Below the pieces are notes generated by a model. It did no database searches. It saw nothing but the letters and a program-made list of their open reading frames with translations, and was not told the DNA's origin. Below are positions 33,844 to 42,892 of a DNA stretch of 64,000 bases, one piece after another (within the stretch, counting starts at the first letter, position 1; every line of letters starts with the position of its first letter). The position numbers were made by a program, and so were the translations under genes. This DNA comes from Olsenella_K absiana. GTDB taxonomy: Bacteria; Actinomycetota; Coriobacteriia; Coriobacteriales; Atopobiaceae. Location of the stretch: NCBI RefSeq assembly GCF_036408855.1, contig NZ_JAZGJQ010000012.1, forward strand, positions 1 to 64,000, in the 5' to 3' direction.

Positions 33844-33849
33844 ACGTCC

Positions 33850-35952
33850 TTATCCAAGCTTGCGCCGGACGACGAGGCACGTCCCCGCAGTCACGAACCC
33901 GAGCGCAGCAAGGGCGAGGGCGGCCGAGCGGGACGTCGGGTCACTCGTGTCGGGCAGGCCGCCGGGCTGGGCAGGCGTCGCCTTCGTCCGGGTCGGGGCA
34001 CCGGAGCCTCCGCCAGGGTTGCCGCCGCCGGGCTCGCCAGGGTTGCCGCCGCCGGGCTCGTCAGGGTTACCGCCACCGGGCTCGCCAGGGTTGCCGCCCT
34101 CTGGCTCGACCTTGTTCGTGACCGTGAAGCCGGAGGCCTGGTCGCCCGTCACGACGGGTGCGAGGTAGCCCGCGGCCTGGTCCTCCTCCACGCGGTAGGT
34201 GATCTTGCGTCCGGCGGGCGTCTTGGTGGGCAGGTTCTCGAAGACGTATCCCCAGCTGCCGTCCTCGCGCACGTCCGCCGCGACCACGCCGGCGCTCGCG
34301 TCCGCCTCGGTGCCGATGCGCACCGTCGCGAGCGGCTCCGCCGCGTCGTCGGCGTAGAGCCGGAGCGTGACGTAGGCCGGGCGCGCATCGGACTTCCCGG
34401 CGTCGTCCCAGACCTTCGTGACGGACACGTCCTTGCCCGCGCTGCCGATGCTCAACGTTCCGTTGTTGGCGATGGCGCCGCCGACCTCTGCGCTGTTTCC
34501 GGTCAAGACCACATCGTAGGCGGAGGGGTCGGTCACGCCGCCCTCGTTTCCGCTCCTGAGCGCGATGCGGTCGCCGCCGTCCGGCTGCAGGGTCACCTCG
34601 GAGTCGAGGTACGCGGAGACGTCGCTCGCGGCGCCCATGACCTTCTCCCATGCGCTGTCCGTGCCGTCAGCCGCGCGCGAGCTGATGCGGAAGCTCGGCG
34701 CGGCGCCGTAGAGCTCGCTTCCCCAGAACGGCTGCGAGTCCCCGTCGATGGCGATGTCGCTCGCGGTGTTGCCGAAGATCTTGTATCCCTCGTCGACGTC
34801 GAGGCTGAGCTCGCTCGTGGGGCAGCTGTAGATTCCTCCCCCGGCGAGGTAGCCTTCGGGGTCGCCGTCGCTCTCCGAGGAGGCGCTGTTGCCGGTGATG
34901 AGGGTCGAGCCCATCGTGAGCGTGCCCCTCCCCCTGCTGGTGTCTACGTTGCCGGCCACGTAGATGGCACCGCCGAGCATGGCATTGTTGTTCCTGAAGG
35001 TGGCGCTCCTGATGTCGGCGCTCGTGCCGACGTTCAGGCAGATGGCGCCGCCCCCGTCCTTGGAGGCGTTGTCCGCAAACGTCACGGCGCCAGCCCTGCC
35101 CGTGACGTTCAGGGTCTGGTGCGCGGACTCGCCCTGCGCGCCGGTGCCGCCGCTCAGCATGATGGCACCACCCATGCTGCCGCCCCGGTTGCCCTCGAAG
35201 GTCCCGGCGTCCACGTTCACGGTGGACTCGTAGGAGGCGGCGATGGCCCCTCCGAAGATGGCGACGTTGTTTCTGAAGGTGGCGCCCTCGACGTCGAGCG
35301 TCGCACCGTCGCCGTTCAGGACCACCGCGCTGTTGCCATTGTTCTCGAGGACGCAGGAGCCACCCAGGGTTACCGTGGAGCGCGCGCCCTGGACGATGAT
35401 GAAGCCGCCGCTCGAGCCCGGCTCGTACGTGGCCGCGTCACCCACCACCCCTCCGTCGATCGTGACGTCGTCGAAGGAGACGGTCGCACCGTCGGCCACC
35501 CAGAACATGTTGAACTGCTTGTTGCCATCCGCCCTCGTGATGGTCAGCTGGCGAGGGGGATCGACCTCCGTGCTCTCCAGGGTCACGGTCCCGGTGAGCG
35601 CGACCCTGTCGACGCCCGTGTTCTCGCGCAGCAGCTCGCTCACCCTGTCCCAGGTCCTGACCGGTGCCGAGGAGTCCAGTCCGGGGTTGGCGTCGTCGCC
35701 TGCGTCGCTCCAGTAGATGACGTCGCCGCCGGTCGGCTTGGCTGCCGTGGCGGACCCGGTAGTCGTGGAGGGCTCCGCGAGGGCGGGCGCGGCGGGCGAG
35801 AGGATCGCGGCGGTCGCGAGGATCACTGCCACGAGCAGGACCACAGCTACCGCGAGGACCCCGGGGCGCGGGCGGGGCGGACGCACGGACGGCGGGCACG
35901 CCGGCGTCGGACGCACAGTCCGCGAGCGCCGCCTTTCGGCTCTTTCTTGCAT
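33850..35952 (-). CDS. Cell-wall-anchored right-handed beta-helix surface protein
   Basis: 700 residues from the ATG at 35952. A long basic N-region precedes the hydrophobic signal VLAVAVVLLVAVILATAAIL with cleavage near ALA-E. Residues about 90-420 form a beta-helix with repeated GGAI(Y/M) phrases (NNVAIFGGAIA, NAMLGGAIYVAG). A Cna-B-like domain follows (VTKVWDDAGKSDARPAYVTLRLYAD to TNKVEP). Then come GGGNPGEP repeats and the sorting signal LPDTS with TM and RRK, so sortase would anchor it to peptidoglycan. Role as adhesin is inferred. Confidence 0.85.
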   Translation of the reverse strand: MQERAERRRSRTVRPTPACPPSVRPPRPRPGVLAVAVVLLVAVILATAAILSPAAPALAEPSTTTGSATAAKPTGGDVIYWSDAGDDANPGLDSSAPVRTWDRVSELLRENTGVDRVALTGTVTLESTEVDPPRQLTITRADGNKQFNMFWVADGATVSFDDVTIDGGVVGDAATYEPGSSGGFIIVQGARSTVTLGGSCVLENNGNSAVVLNGDGATLDVEGATFRNNVAIFGGAIAASYESTVNVDAGTFEGNRGGSMGGAIMLSGGTGAQGESAHQTLNVTGRAGAVTFADNASKDGGGAICLNVGTSADIRSATFRNNNAMLGGAIYVAGNVDTSRGRGTLTMGSTLITGNSASSESDGDPEGYLAGGGIYSCPTSELSLDVDEGYKIFGNTASDIAIDGDSQPFWGSELYGAAPSFRISSRAADGTDSAWEKVMGAASDVSAYLDSEVTLQPDGGDRIALRSGNEGGVTDPSAYDVVLTGNSAEVGGAIANNGTLSIGSAGKDVSVTKVWDDAGKSDARPAYVTLRLYADDAAEPLATVRIGTEADASAGVVAADVREDGSWGYVFENLPTKTPAGRKITYRVEEDQAAGYLAPVVTGDQASGFTVTNKVEPEGGNPGEPGGGNPDEPGGGNPGEPGGGNPGGGSGAPTRTKATPAQPGGLPDTSDPTSRSAALALAALGFVTAGTCLVVRRKLG

Positions 35953-36060
35953 GTTCTTCTCCTTGTCCGTAGGTGTCGCGGGCCAGGTGCGACCTGGCCG
36001 GGCGCGGTTGTCACTCGAACCGGACGCAGCCGAGCCGGCAAGCGATGAACGCCACGACAG

Positions 36061-36101
36061 CGCAACCCCCGCACAGGTCGAGTACCCTGTGCGGGGGATT
36101 G
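36061..36101. terminator. Strong hairpin between DUF1893 and surface-protein genes
   Basis: A 12-bp perfect stem (CCCCCGCACAGG / CCTGTGCGGGGG) with an 8-base loop, extended by GCAA/TTGC across one bulge. It sits downstream of the minus-strand DUF1893 gene. Confidence 0.6.
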
Positions 36102-36180
36102 CCCAAGATATGTGTCATTCAGTATAGTTATAACTTTATAATTATTCTGCTAAAGCCGCTCATCCTCCGCCAACGGTAGC
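36102..36180 (-). promoter_or_regulatory. AT-rich promoter region of the surface protein
   Basis: TATAACTATACTG on the minus strand offers a TATACT -10 box in the most AT-rich stretch of the intergenic region. A matching -35 is weak. The hairpin at 36061-36101 would then be in the leader. Confidence 0.35.
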
Positions 36181-36224
36181 GCCGGCGTGCGCTTGCGGAG
36201 GAGACAGGCTCCACACCCGCCTAC

Positions 36225-36764
36225 CTAGGCGGCTCCACCGGCCGACGCCGTGCCGCTGGCAGGTGTCCCGCCGGCGGCAGCCCGCGCCGCGGCGAGCTCC
36301 CGGAGTCGAGCCCGAATCGCGGCCAGGCCCTCCTCGGGGTCGGACACGTCCGTGACGGAGGCGTCGATCGGGCACTGGCCGGTCTTCGACGCGTTCAGGA
36401 TCCGGTCGACCTCGACCTCGCACGCAGCCCCGATCCCGTGCGCCTCGAGCACGGTCCTGGCGGCGGAGCTCATCACCGGGGCGGACACCGCCCGCGGCCG
36501 GAGGAGGCAGTACAGCAGGGCGGGCGCCTTGCCCACGACCTTGTCCGCCACGGAGAAGCCCTCGAGGCTCGTGCCCGCGGAGACCCACCAGAGCAGGGGG
36601 CGCACCCCCCGCTCCTCGCTCGCGAGCACGTCGTCGCCCCTGACGGCTACGACGGTGCGCCCGTCTGCGTCGAGCAGCTCGCGGGCGCGCGCGAGGTCGT
36701 CGGCCGGACCGGCGGCCGCACGGGCCACCGAGCCGCCCACCGCGCCGCCCTGCCGCGCGGCCAT
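36225..36764 (-). CDS. DUF1893 domain protein
   Basis: 179 residues. DLARARELLDADGRTVVAVRGDDVLASEERGVRPLL in part, GFSVADKVVGKAPALLYCLL and ILNASKTGQCPIDASVTDVSDPEEG are the conserved blocks of DUF1893. The domain is related to cytidine-deaminase-like folds, but its activity is unknown. It starts one base after the stop of the ECF S-component gene, so the pair is translated together; DUF1893 is often found with such transporters. The C-terminus is an Ala/Gly-rich tail. Confidence 0.8.
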   Translation of the reverse strand: MAARQGGAVGGSVARAAAGPADDLARARELLDADGRTVVAVRGDDVLASEERGVRPLLWWVSAGTSLEGFSVADKVVGKAPALLYCLLRPRAVSAPVMSSAARTVLEAHGIGAACEVEVDRILNASKTGQCPIDASVTDVSDPEEGLAAIRARLRELAAARAAAGGTPASGTASAGGAA

Positions 36765-36765
36765 G

Positions 36766-37368
36766 CTAGCGCCCGCTGCGCGCGGACTCGGCGCGCGTGA
36801 CGGCGGCCATCAGCGCAGGCAGCGCGACCCACTGGATCGCGTAGCCGGGCAGCGCGACCCTCGCCACGTTGGCAACCGTACCGAGAAGGACCTGGGCGTC
36901 GAAGCCGGTCGCCACAGCGGCGAACAGGCCCGCTGCGACGGCGTAGGCGGCAAGGCCGGCGAGCTGGGCGACGAGGACCTTCGCGACCCACAGCAGCCTC
37001 CTGGTGGAGAGGGCGCCGCAGACGAGGCCAAGGACCGCGACCTCCGGGACCATCGCGAAGAGGGGCATCGGCGCGACGGGCATTCCGGTGAGCAGCGAGC
37101 TCAGGACCGGCGCCACGACGCCGGCGACGAGGCCGGCAGCCGGACCGGCGAGCAGGCCCACGGCCATCACGGGGAGGAACATCGGCAGCAGGACCTGACC
37201 GACAGCCGGGCCGAGGCCGACGGCGGCGCCGAACACGTGCGCGACCTGCGGCAGCGCGACCGCAGCCGCGACCGCGACGCCGGTCGCGAGCGCGCGCGCC
37301 GAGGGGGCGCTGATGACGGTAGTGGAGAGGGCTGCCTCCCCGGAGAGTGCGTTCGTTGCGATGTGCAT
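36766..37368 (-). CDS. ECF transporter S component (substrate-binding membrane subunit)
   Basis: 200 residues from the ATG at 37368 (GAGGAGGAAAG upstream). Five to six hydrophobic segments are seen, with PQVAHVFGAAVGLGPAVGQVLLPMFLPV, PAAGLVAGVVAPVLSSLLTGMP and the Ala-rich first helix (ATGVAVAAAVALP) that binds the shared EcfT module. The layout HxxG...G..LLPM resembles S components of the CD3073/BioY-like group. The substrate is unknown. EcfA and EcfT are not in the window. Confidence 0.7.
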   Translation of the reverse strand: MHIATNALSGEAALSTTVISAPSARALATGVAVAAAVALPQVAHVFGAAVGLGPAVGQVLLPMFLPVMAVGLLAGPAAGLVAGVVAPVLSSLLTGMPVAPMPLFAMVPEVAVLGLVCGALSTRRLLWVAKVLVAQLAGLAAYAVAAGLFAAVATGFDAQVLLGTVANVARVALPGYAIQWVALPALMAAVTRAESARSGR

Positions 37369-37462
37369 GCTTTCCTCCTCCTTGATACCCCGCGCCGGCA
37401 GGCGCGAGGGAGCTTCGGTCTCCCCATTCATAGCATGGAGGCCGCCGGATAATCCGGCGGCC
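37369..37462 (-). promoter_or_regulatory. Structured leader of the ECF S-component gene
   Basis: Three hairpins lie within 75 bp of the start: a perfect 11-bp stem with a single centre base (GGCCGCCGGAT, 37440-37462), GGGAG/CTCCC (37408-37424) and CGCGCC/GGCGCG (37391-37406). S-component genes are commonly riboswitch-controlled. I do not recognise a known riboswitch class here. Confidence 0.45.
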
Positions 37463-37724
37463 GGTCCCATGTTTACACTTTGTACCACAGAGGTGGGCGC
37501 CACAAGCCATCGCGCCCTGCACGCCTCCGCTCTCACCGTGCCCTCCAGCCGTGTGTACTTATCCATCATCGATGCATAAACAAACCTGTCTGCACATAAA
37601 CAGTGGTAAGGTATTGACGAACGAGACCACAGAGAGTAAGGCCATGGAAGCCACCTGTCCCTCGGCCAGGGCGTTACCCCTGCATCGGGCGGATGACAGG
37701 CGGTAGGCTCCACCGGGAAGCGTC
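37463..37724 (+). promoter_or_regulatory. Promoter and leader of the XrtG operon
   Basis: TTGACG at 37614-37619 with TAAGGC 17 bp later is the best promoter. Upstream lie two direct repeats with GCA-ATAAACA (around 37574 and 37592). The leader after about 37650 can fold: CCTGTC...GACAGG encloses CCCTCGGCCAGGG, followed by CGGTAGGCTCCACCG. The fold resembles no riboswitch I can name. Confidence 0.4.
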
Positions 37725-39806
37725 GTGCAAGGGATGAAGAAGCAGAGCAGGGTTGCGGGGGTCCTCAGGGCAGGGCTCGTCATCTCGCTCTCGGCGTCCA
37801 TGGCGACATGGATGCCGGTCCAGTACGCCCAGGCGGCAGCAGTGGCCGCGGAAGGAAGCGCGGCCGGGACGTCGGACGTCGCCGATGCTGCGGCCGGCAC
37901 GAGCGAGGCCGAGGGAGCGGACGCCACCAGCGAAGCAGGGGGCAACGCCTCCGCCGACGAGGCAAACGGAGCCGCGGCCAGCGGTGCCTCCGCCGAGGCA
38001 AGCGGCTCCAAGGCCGACTCCTCCGCCGCCGGGACCGGCGACGCCGCCTCCGCCGAGGCTGCGGCCGGCGGCGCGGCCGCCGCAAAGGCATCGCCCGCCC
38101 TCGCGCCCGCGGCCCCAGCGCCTGCCGCCCCCACCGCCGACTCCGCGGCCACCGGCCCCACCGTGACCGGCAACATCACGGTCGACGGCTCGGACGCGGA
38201 CTGGGGCGGCGTGCCCGCGCAGGCAACGACCACCACCACCAACGGCATCGACTCATGGAAGGTCGCACGCGACGCGAGCGGCAACGTGTACCTCCTGGCC
38301 CAGGGCACAGCCCAGAACCAGTGGTACTCCAACTACCAGTGGACCAACGTCGGCATCGTGAGGGACGGTTCCACCGTCAACAACCCCCAGCTGGCGAACC
38401 TGCAGTGGAACGGCGGGTCGTTCGCCTCCGTCAACGAGGCCAACGGGACCACCGCCGGCCCCTTCACGGCAGAGGCGCTGATCCCCGCCAGCATGCTTAC
38501 CGGCTCTGACGCCATCTCGTTCTTGGGTACGACCGTCAGCCTGGCAGACATCCCGGTGCTCGACGGCAACGACTACGTCGCTCCCGACGAGCCGGCGACT
38601 TACGACGGGATCACCGTCGACGGCAAGTTCAAGGACTGGAAATACGTCACGAAGACCGATGTCAAGAATCCCAACCCAGACCAACCCAACGCTCTCTCGC
38701 AGGTAGCCATGGTCTTCGACGGCGACGTCTACATCTACATCAAGGAGGGCCAGGGCGGAAGCGCGGCGGGCGCGGGTACGCACGCAAACGGGAAGTACTC
38801 GATCATCAGCGACCTTGGACGCGAGAACGTCTTCCAGCTCAACCAAGATGGCACGGTTAGCGGCATCGCCGGCGCCGAGGCCAAGCACGTCGGCTCCGAG
38901 TGGGAGATCCGCATCCCACGCGAGTCACTCAACTACTACAGCGAGTCCCTCAGCTTTGGCCTCTACCAGTCCGAACCCTTTGTGAAGGACGTCACCGACC
39001 TCCAGGGCAAGCCGAGCAACACGGGCACGTTCCAGGGCATCACCTACGACGGCAACTACGACGACTGGAACTCCTATCCCGTGACAACCATCTCGTATGC
39101 CACCGCAGGCACGCAGGACAAGAACGAGGACGCGAGCGCGGCACTCCATGCAGACGGTTCAACGCTCTACATGTACGCCGAGACCACCATGCAGGCGCAT
39201 ATTGCCGAACAGCGCCAGCAGGGCACGGCCTTCACCCAAGCAATCACGATCGACCTCACGGGCAAGGCAAGCTCCACGCAGGACATCGACGTCAATGGCG
39301 AGAACGACCTCTCCCCGCGCATCATTGCCGTGGACGAGAACGGCAACATCGACTGGAACCCCGACCTCGCCAACCAGCCCGACGGTACAACACGGGAGTA
39401 CGCGATTGTCGAGACCCACGGTACCTACGATACCAACAGCATGACCAACATCGACAACGCTGCCTTCCAGGAGATGGGCGGTGTCCTCGGCCACGTGATG
39501 ATCACGGCCAACGGCGACAAGTGCCAGGCGGAGTACAAGATCGACCTGGAGAACGTCGCCAAGATGCACAACTACTACCGCAGCCAGCACGGCAAGGCCG
39601 CAGACGACAGCCCGGACAACTACCAGTTCATCAGCGCGAGGTTCGGCCGTCTGGGAGACCAAATCGTCACCACCACGGGCGCGTCGACCGGCCCCTGGCT
39701 GGGACTGGGCCTCTCCGGCATCGCCGTCGCGGGCGGGCTGCTCGCCAACAGCCGTCGCGCCAAGCGTAAAAAGGACCTCCCCGCTTCGGAGACCACATGC
39801 AGGTAG
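37725..39806 (+). CDS. Secreted three-repeat protein with Firmicu-CTERM-like sorting tail (XrtG substrate)
   Basis: 693 residues from GTG 37725; ATG 37734 (MKKQSRVAG) is an alternative. A signal peptide ends near YAQA. Residues about 45-140 are Ala/Ser-rich. Three repeats of about 145 residues begin near 147, 292 and 437 with ITVDGSDADW, ITVDGKFKDW and ITYDGNYDDW. The C-terminus has TTTGASTGPW, a TM segment (LGLGLSGIAVAGGLLA) and RRAKRKK. This matches the tripartite tail of exosortase G substrates (short motif, TM, basic end). The gene overlaps xrtG by 10 bp, making it the probable substrate. Confidence 0.82.
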   Translation: MQGMKKQSRVAGVLRAGLVISLSASMATWMPVQYAQAAAVAAEGSAAGTSDVADAAAGTSEAEGADATSEAGGNASADEANGAAASGASAEASGSKADSSAAGTGDAASAEAAAGGAAAAKASPALAPAAPAPAAPTADSAATGPTVTGNITVDGSDADWGGVPAQATTTTTNGIDSWKVARDASGNVYLLAQGTAQNQWYSNYQWTNVGIVRDGSTVNNPQLANLQWNGGSFASVNEANGTTAGPFTAEALIPASMLTGSDAISFLGTTVSLADIPVLDGNDYVAPDEPATYDGITVDGKFKDWKYVTKTDVKNPNPDQPNALSQVAMVFDGDVYIYIKEGQGGSAAGAGTHANGKYSIISDLGRENVFQLNQDGTVSGIAGAEAKHVGSEWEIRIPRESLNYYSESLSFGLYQSEPFVKDVTDLQGKPSNTGTFQGITYDGNYDDWNSYPVTTISYATAGTQDKNEDASAALHADGSTLYMYAETTMQAHIAEQRQQGTAFTQAITIDLTGKASSTQDIDVNGENDLSPRIIAVDENGNIDWNPDLANQPDGTTREYAIVETHGTYDTNSMTNIDNAAFQEMGGVLGHVMITANGDKCQAEYKIDLENVAKMHNYYRSQHGKAADDSPDNYQFISARFGRLGDQIVTTTGASTGPWLGLGLSGIAVAGGLLANSRRAKRKKDLPASETTCR

Positions 39807-40408
39807 GAACCATCATCCTGTTCGTCGTCCTCGTCGCTGTCTGGGCATTTGTCGTCCATGTGCTGAGAAAGGCCAACCTCGCGTTCTGGCGCTTCGTCGT
39901 GGGCGCCGTTGGCCTCTTCCTTCTCGCCATGGCCTTCGTTCGCCCCTGGGCGACACTCCCCATGGCACAAGGCGTCACGGCGATAGCCGGGCTCGTGGGT
40001 TCGCTCACGCACACCTTCGAGGCGTACTTCTTCTACGGGGTCATCTACGTTCCCGCAGGCACGTCCTCCATCACCATGCAGATCGACATGGAGTGCTCGG
40101 GCATCATCGAGACCATGGCGTTTCTCTCGCTTCTCGTCTTCTATCCGGTCTACTCGCGCTACGAGAAGGTTGCCGTGGGCCTCCTCGGCTCAGCCATCCT
40201 CCTCGTGAGCAACGCCCTGCGCATCGTGATCATCTGCGAGATTGTTCACTTCTTTGGACCGGACGCGTTTGCGCTGGCCCATACCTATATTGGCCGCTTC
40301 TTCTTCTACGCCATCACCATCCTTTTGTACTTCTACGTGTTCACCAAGCCGGACGTCATTCAGATGAAGGTTGGTGGCCTGCGCTATGACGCCTCAAAGC
40401 GTTCTTAA
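39797..40408 (+). CDS. xrtG: Exosortase family protein XrtG
   Basis: 203 residues with about six TM segments. The catalytic set is present: Cys in DMECSGIIE (about residue 98), Arg in NALRIVIICE (about 138) and His in FALAHTYIGRFFFY (about 160). Exosortases are membrane cysteine transpeptidase-like proteins that cut C-terminal sorting tails and attach the protein to an envelope glycan or lipid. The G type is the Gram-positive branch. Genes on both sides (substrate, GT2, PTPS-like) are the known XrtG companions. Confidence 0.88.
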   Translation: MQVGTIILFVVLVAVWAFVVHVLRKANLAFWRFVVGAVGLFLLAMAFVRPWATLPMAQGVTAIAGLVGSLTHTFEAYFFYGVIYVPAGTSSITMQIDMECSGIIETMAFLSLLVFYPVYSRYEKVAVGLLGSAILLVSNALRIVIICEIVHFFGPDAFALAHTYIGRFFFYAITILLYFYVFTKPDVIQMKVGGLRYDASKRS

Positions 40409-41783
40409 CTCGTTCGTCTTCTGGTCCGCATGGATCATCATCCCGCTCATCGTCGAGATCGTCCCTTCCTTCGCCTCGGTCATCGTGTTGGCACGGCGGC
40501 GCTTTCGCGACCGCAAGCCCGCGCCCGACCCCTCGCTCTGGCCCGAGGTCTCGCTGATTGTGCCGGTGTACAACTCGGCAGAGACGCTCGAGGCGTGCCT
40601 GGCCTCGATTGCCACGGGCACGTATCCCGCCGAGCAGCTGCGCGTCTTCCTCGTTGACAACGGAAGCACAGACAACAGCTTCGAGGTCTTCGGGCGCTGC
40701 CAGGACAGGTTTCCCTCCCTGCGCATGCAGTGGCTCAGCGCCGACCAAGGCAAGTCGAAGGCCCTCAACATGGCGCTCTACAACGCCGAGGGCAAGTACA
40801 TCGTGAACATCGACAGCGACGGAGTCCTCGAGCCGAATGCCCTCATGAACCTCGTGAGAAAGTTCGAGAATCATCCCGAGACAAACTGCATGACAGGCGC
40901 CGTACTCACGAGGCCGCCCGAGATCGAGACAACCCCCACGCACGGCCTGCATCTGCTGCGCAGGCTCGAGTTTGTCGAGTATGCCCAAGCATTTCTCGCC
41001 GGCCGCAGTTACTCCTCGGAGCTCAACGCCATCTACACGCTTTCCGGTGCCTTCTCGGCCTTCAGGAAGTCCGCAATCCTCAAGTCCCACATGTACACGA
41101 CGGATACGGTAAGCGAAGATACCGACCTCACCTTCCAGATGCGCTACATCCAGCACGAGCGCGTCGAGATGTGCGACGATGCCATATTCTTCGTCTCTCC
41201 CATCTCGGGCATGAACGAGCTTTACACCCAACGCCAGCGCTGGCAGCGCGGCACGCTCGAGGTTGCCCGCCTGTTCCCCCAAAGCGAGCTCAAGCTACGG
41301 CGCGCCTTCACCGACATCAACGTATACACGCTCGTCTTTGACCATACCTTCGCATTCCCGCGCCTCATCTGGTACGTGGCGCTGCTTTTCCTCATGGCAA
41401 TGAACGTCTCGGCGCAGATCATCCTGTTCTCCGTGCTCATGATTTTTGCCCTCTATGTTGTGGAGTCCTACCTCTACTTTCTCTGCGTGCTGGTGCTCCT
41501 GCGTATGGACCCTCCCCTGCGACGCTTCTACCTGCGCCAATGGTGGGTCGTGGCGTTGCTGCCCTTTTACAACACGCTTGTTTTCTTCTTTAGGGTCGCC
41601 GGCATCATCAACTCCGTGAACACCTCGGCCGCGTGGCACACGCGCGACCTCGCCGAGGAGTGGAGCGCGTTTCGCCATGCCTTCAAGGCGACCCTGGACT
41701 CGGGCAAGGACGCCTACCAACGCGTCTACGGGTTCTTCAACACCAGCGCCCAGACCTCACAAGCAAAGGGAGACGAGTCGTGA
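40386..41783 (+). CDS. Exosortase G-associated GT2 glycosyltransferase
   Basis: 465 residues from ATG 40386, overlapping xrtG by 23 bp. An N-terminal TM (FVFWSAWIIIPLIVEIV) precedes a GT2 catalytic domain with VSLIVPVYNSAETLEACL, IDSDGVLEPNAL (metal-binding DxD-type) and SEDTDLTFQM plus QRQRWQRGT, the processive-enzyme signature Q(Q/R)xRW. Three to four TM helices follow (LIWYVALLFLMAMNVSAQIILF and others). Such enzymes polymerise and extrude a polysaccharide. Its position suggests it makes the glycan used by XrtG. Confidence 0.87.
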   Translation: MTPQSVLNSFVFWSAWIIIPLIVEIVPSFASVIVLARRRFRDRKPAPDPSLWPEVSLIVPVYNSAETLEACLASIATGTYPAEQLRVFLVDNGSTDNSFEVFGRCQDRFPSLRMQWLSADQGKSKALNMALYNAEGKYIVNIDSDGVLEPNALMNLVRKFENHPETNCMTGAVLTRPPEIETTPTHGLHLLRRLEFVEYAQAFLAGRSYSSELNAIYTLSGAFSAFRKSAILKSHMYTTDTVSEDTDLTFQMRYIQHERVEMCDDAIFFVSPISGMNELYTQRQRWQRGTLEVARLFPQSELKLRRAFTDINVYTLVFDHTFAFPRLIWYVALLFLMAMNVSAQIILFSVLMIFALYVVESYLYFLCVLVLLRMDPPLRRFYLRQWWVVALLPFYNTLVFFFRVAGIINSVNTSAAWHTRDLAEEWSAFRHAFKATLDSGKDAYQRVYGFFNTSAQTSQAKGDES

Positions 41784-42892
41784 GCACCTCCGTTACCTCG
41801 CAAAGCGCAGCCGACAAGGACAAGGAGACGTCAGCCGAGCAGAACCCGCATGCCACGCTGCGGCGCGTCACGCTCATCGTGGTGCCAATCTGCATCGTGC
41901 TGTCCCTGCTCGGCTGGCTCCAGATGCGCGACCTCGACAACGGCATCGTCGAGACGTACGGCAGGCAGCAGGACTCCTACGTTGGCATCGTGCTCAACGA
42001 GATCAACCTCAACGGTGACCGCAGCACCGACGAGATCATCAACGACATCCTGGGCACGCTCCACAACTCCTCCGGCAGCTACTGGGCGTTCTCGCGTGGG
42101 CAGACCATGCTCTACGTGAAGGACGTGACCGAGACGAACCGCTACAAGGGCGTGAGCGCCGACACGTACTTCGACTCAGCAGACGCCGGGAGCTTCCTCG
42201 AAGGCTTGAGCGAGGGCCAAATCATCCACCAGCGAATCCTTCTTGGCAACGAGGAGTACCTCGCCAGTGGGACCCTCTTTGAGTACGACGGCAGCGAGTA
42301 CCGGCTCTGCCTGCTCACCAACGTCAACGTGCTCCTTGGAAACAACGCCTACCTGGGCGCACGTGCGCGCATGGGCACCCTCTGGGCATGTGGGATCGTC
42401 CTGTTCTGCGTGGGCATGATGGTCACCGCCAACAGCGTGGACCGCCGCCGTCGCGAGCGCGACAGCGAGCGCACCAAGGTGGCCCGTCTCAACGAGAAGC
42501 TGGCTCTTCAGGCGGAACGGGACCGGATGATGGACCTCTACAGCGCGCGGGAGGGCGCCTGGAACGCCGGGCTCTTGGTGCGCTTTGCCGAGAGGCTGCG
42601 CGCCCGGGGCGTTGAGGGGGGCGCCGTTCTGCGGGTTGGTTGCACCACGCTCGAAGAGGCCCTCGAGCTGCTCGAGCGCTGCAACCAGTCCCTTGGGGGC
42701 GGCGTCCTGCGGTTCCACGATGCGGGTGATCGCGGGGTCACGCTCCTCTTTGCCCACGGAACGCCGAATGACGCCGTTGAGGCGGTCAACCCGCTTCTTC
42801 AGGGCGATGCCCATATCGTTGCTGCCGAGTCACTCAACGGCTTTCTTGCGAACGCAGACGAATCCGGAAGGGATTCCCACGATGGAGACTAA
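41780..42892 (+). CDS. Two-TM membrane protein of the XrtG operon, sensor-like
   Basis: 370 residues from the GTG at 41780 (GTGA overlap with the GT2 stop). TM1 (VTLIVVPICIVLSLLGWLQM, about 33-52) and TM2 (LWACGIVLFCVGMMVTANSV, about 197-216) enclose an extracellular domain of about 145 residues, like Cache/PDC-type sensor modules in layout. After TM2 comes a coiled coil and a cytoplasmic domain of about 120 residues (SAREGAWNAGLLVRFAERLR, ERCNQSLGGGVLRFHDAGD). This looks like a degenerate signalling domain. Possibly it gates the machinery in response to an outside signal. No catalytic motif is seen. Confidence 0.65.
   Translation: MSTSVTSQSAADKDKETSAEQNPHATLRRVTLIVVPICIVLSLLGWLQMRDLDNGIVETYGRQQDSYVGIVLNEINLNGDRSTDEIINDILGTLHNSSGSYWAFSRGQTMLYVKDVTETNRYKGVSADTYFDSADAGSFLEGLSEGQIIHQRILLGNEEYLASGTLFEYDGSEYRLCLLTNVNVLLGNNAYLGARARMGTLWACGIVLFCVGMMVTANSVDRRRRERDSERTKVARLNEKLALQAERDRMMDLYSAREGAWNAGLLVRFAERLRARGVEGGAVLRVGCTTLEEALELLERCNQSLGGGVLRFHDAGDRGVTLLFAHGTPNDAVEAVNPLLQGDAHIVAAESLNGFLANADESGRDSHDGD

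Larger units (their letters stand above)
33125..33849. other. Gene-free interval rich in palindromes
   Basis: About 725 bp with no supported gene between the ACR3 promoter and the end of the surface-protein gene. It contains the AT-rich cloverleaf-like element (33402-33524), a 12-bp GC hairpin (GCGCGGGCGCCC / complement, 33666-33696) and the terminator-like palindrome at 33820-33843. GAGAGGCCGT (33321) and its complement ACGGCCTCTC (33567) also flank the cloverleaf as an inverted pair. Confidence 0.6.

Noticed and set aside
37463..37724. A known riboswitch (cyclic-di-GMP or cobalamin type) in the XrtG operon leader
   Set aside because: Hairpins are present, but the conserved core sequences of those classes are not found. 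Kept only as an unnamed structured leader.
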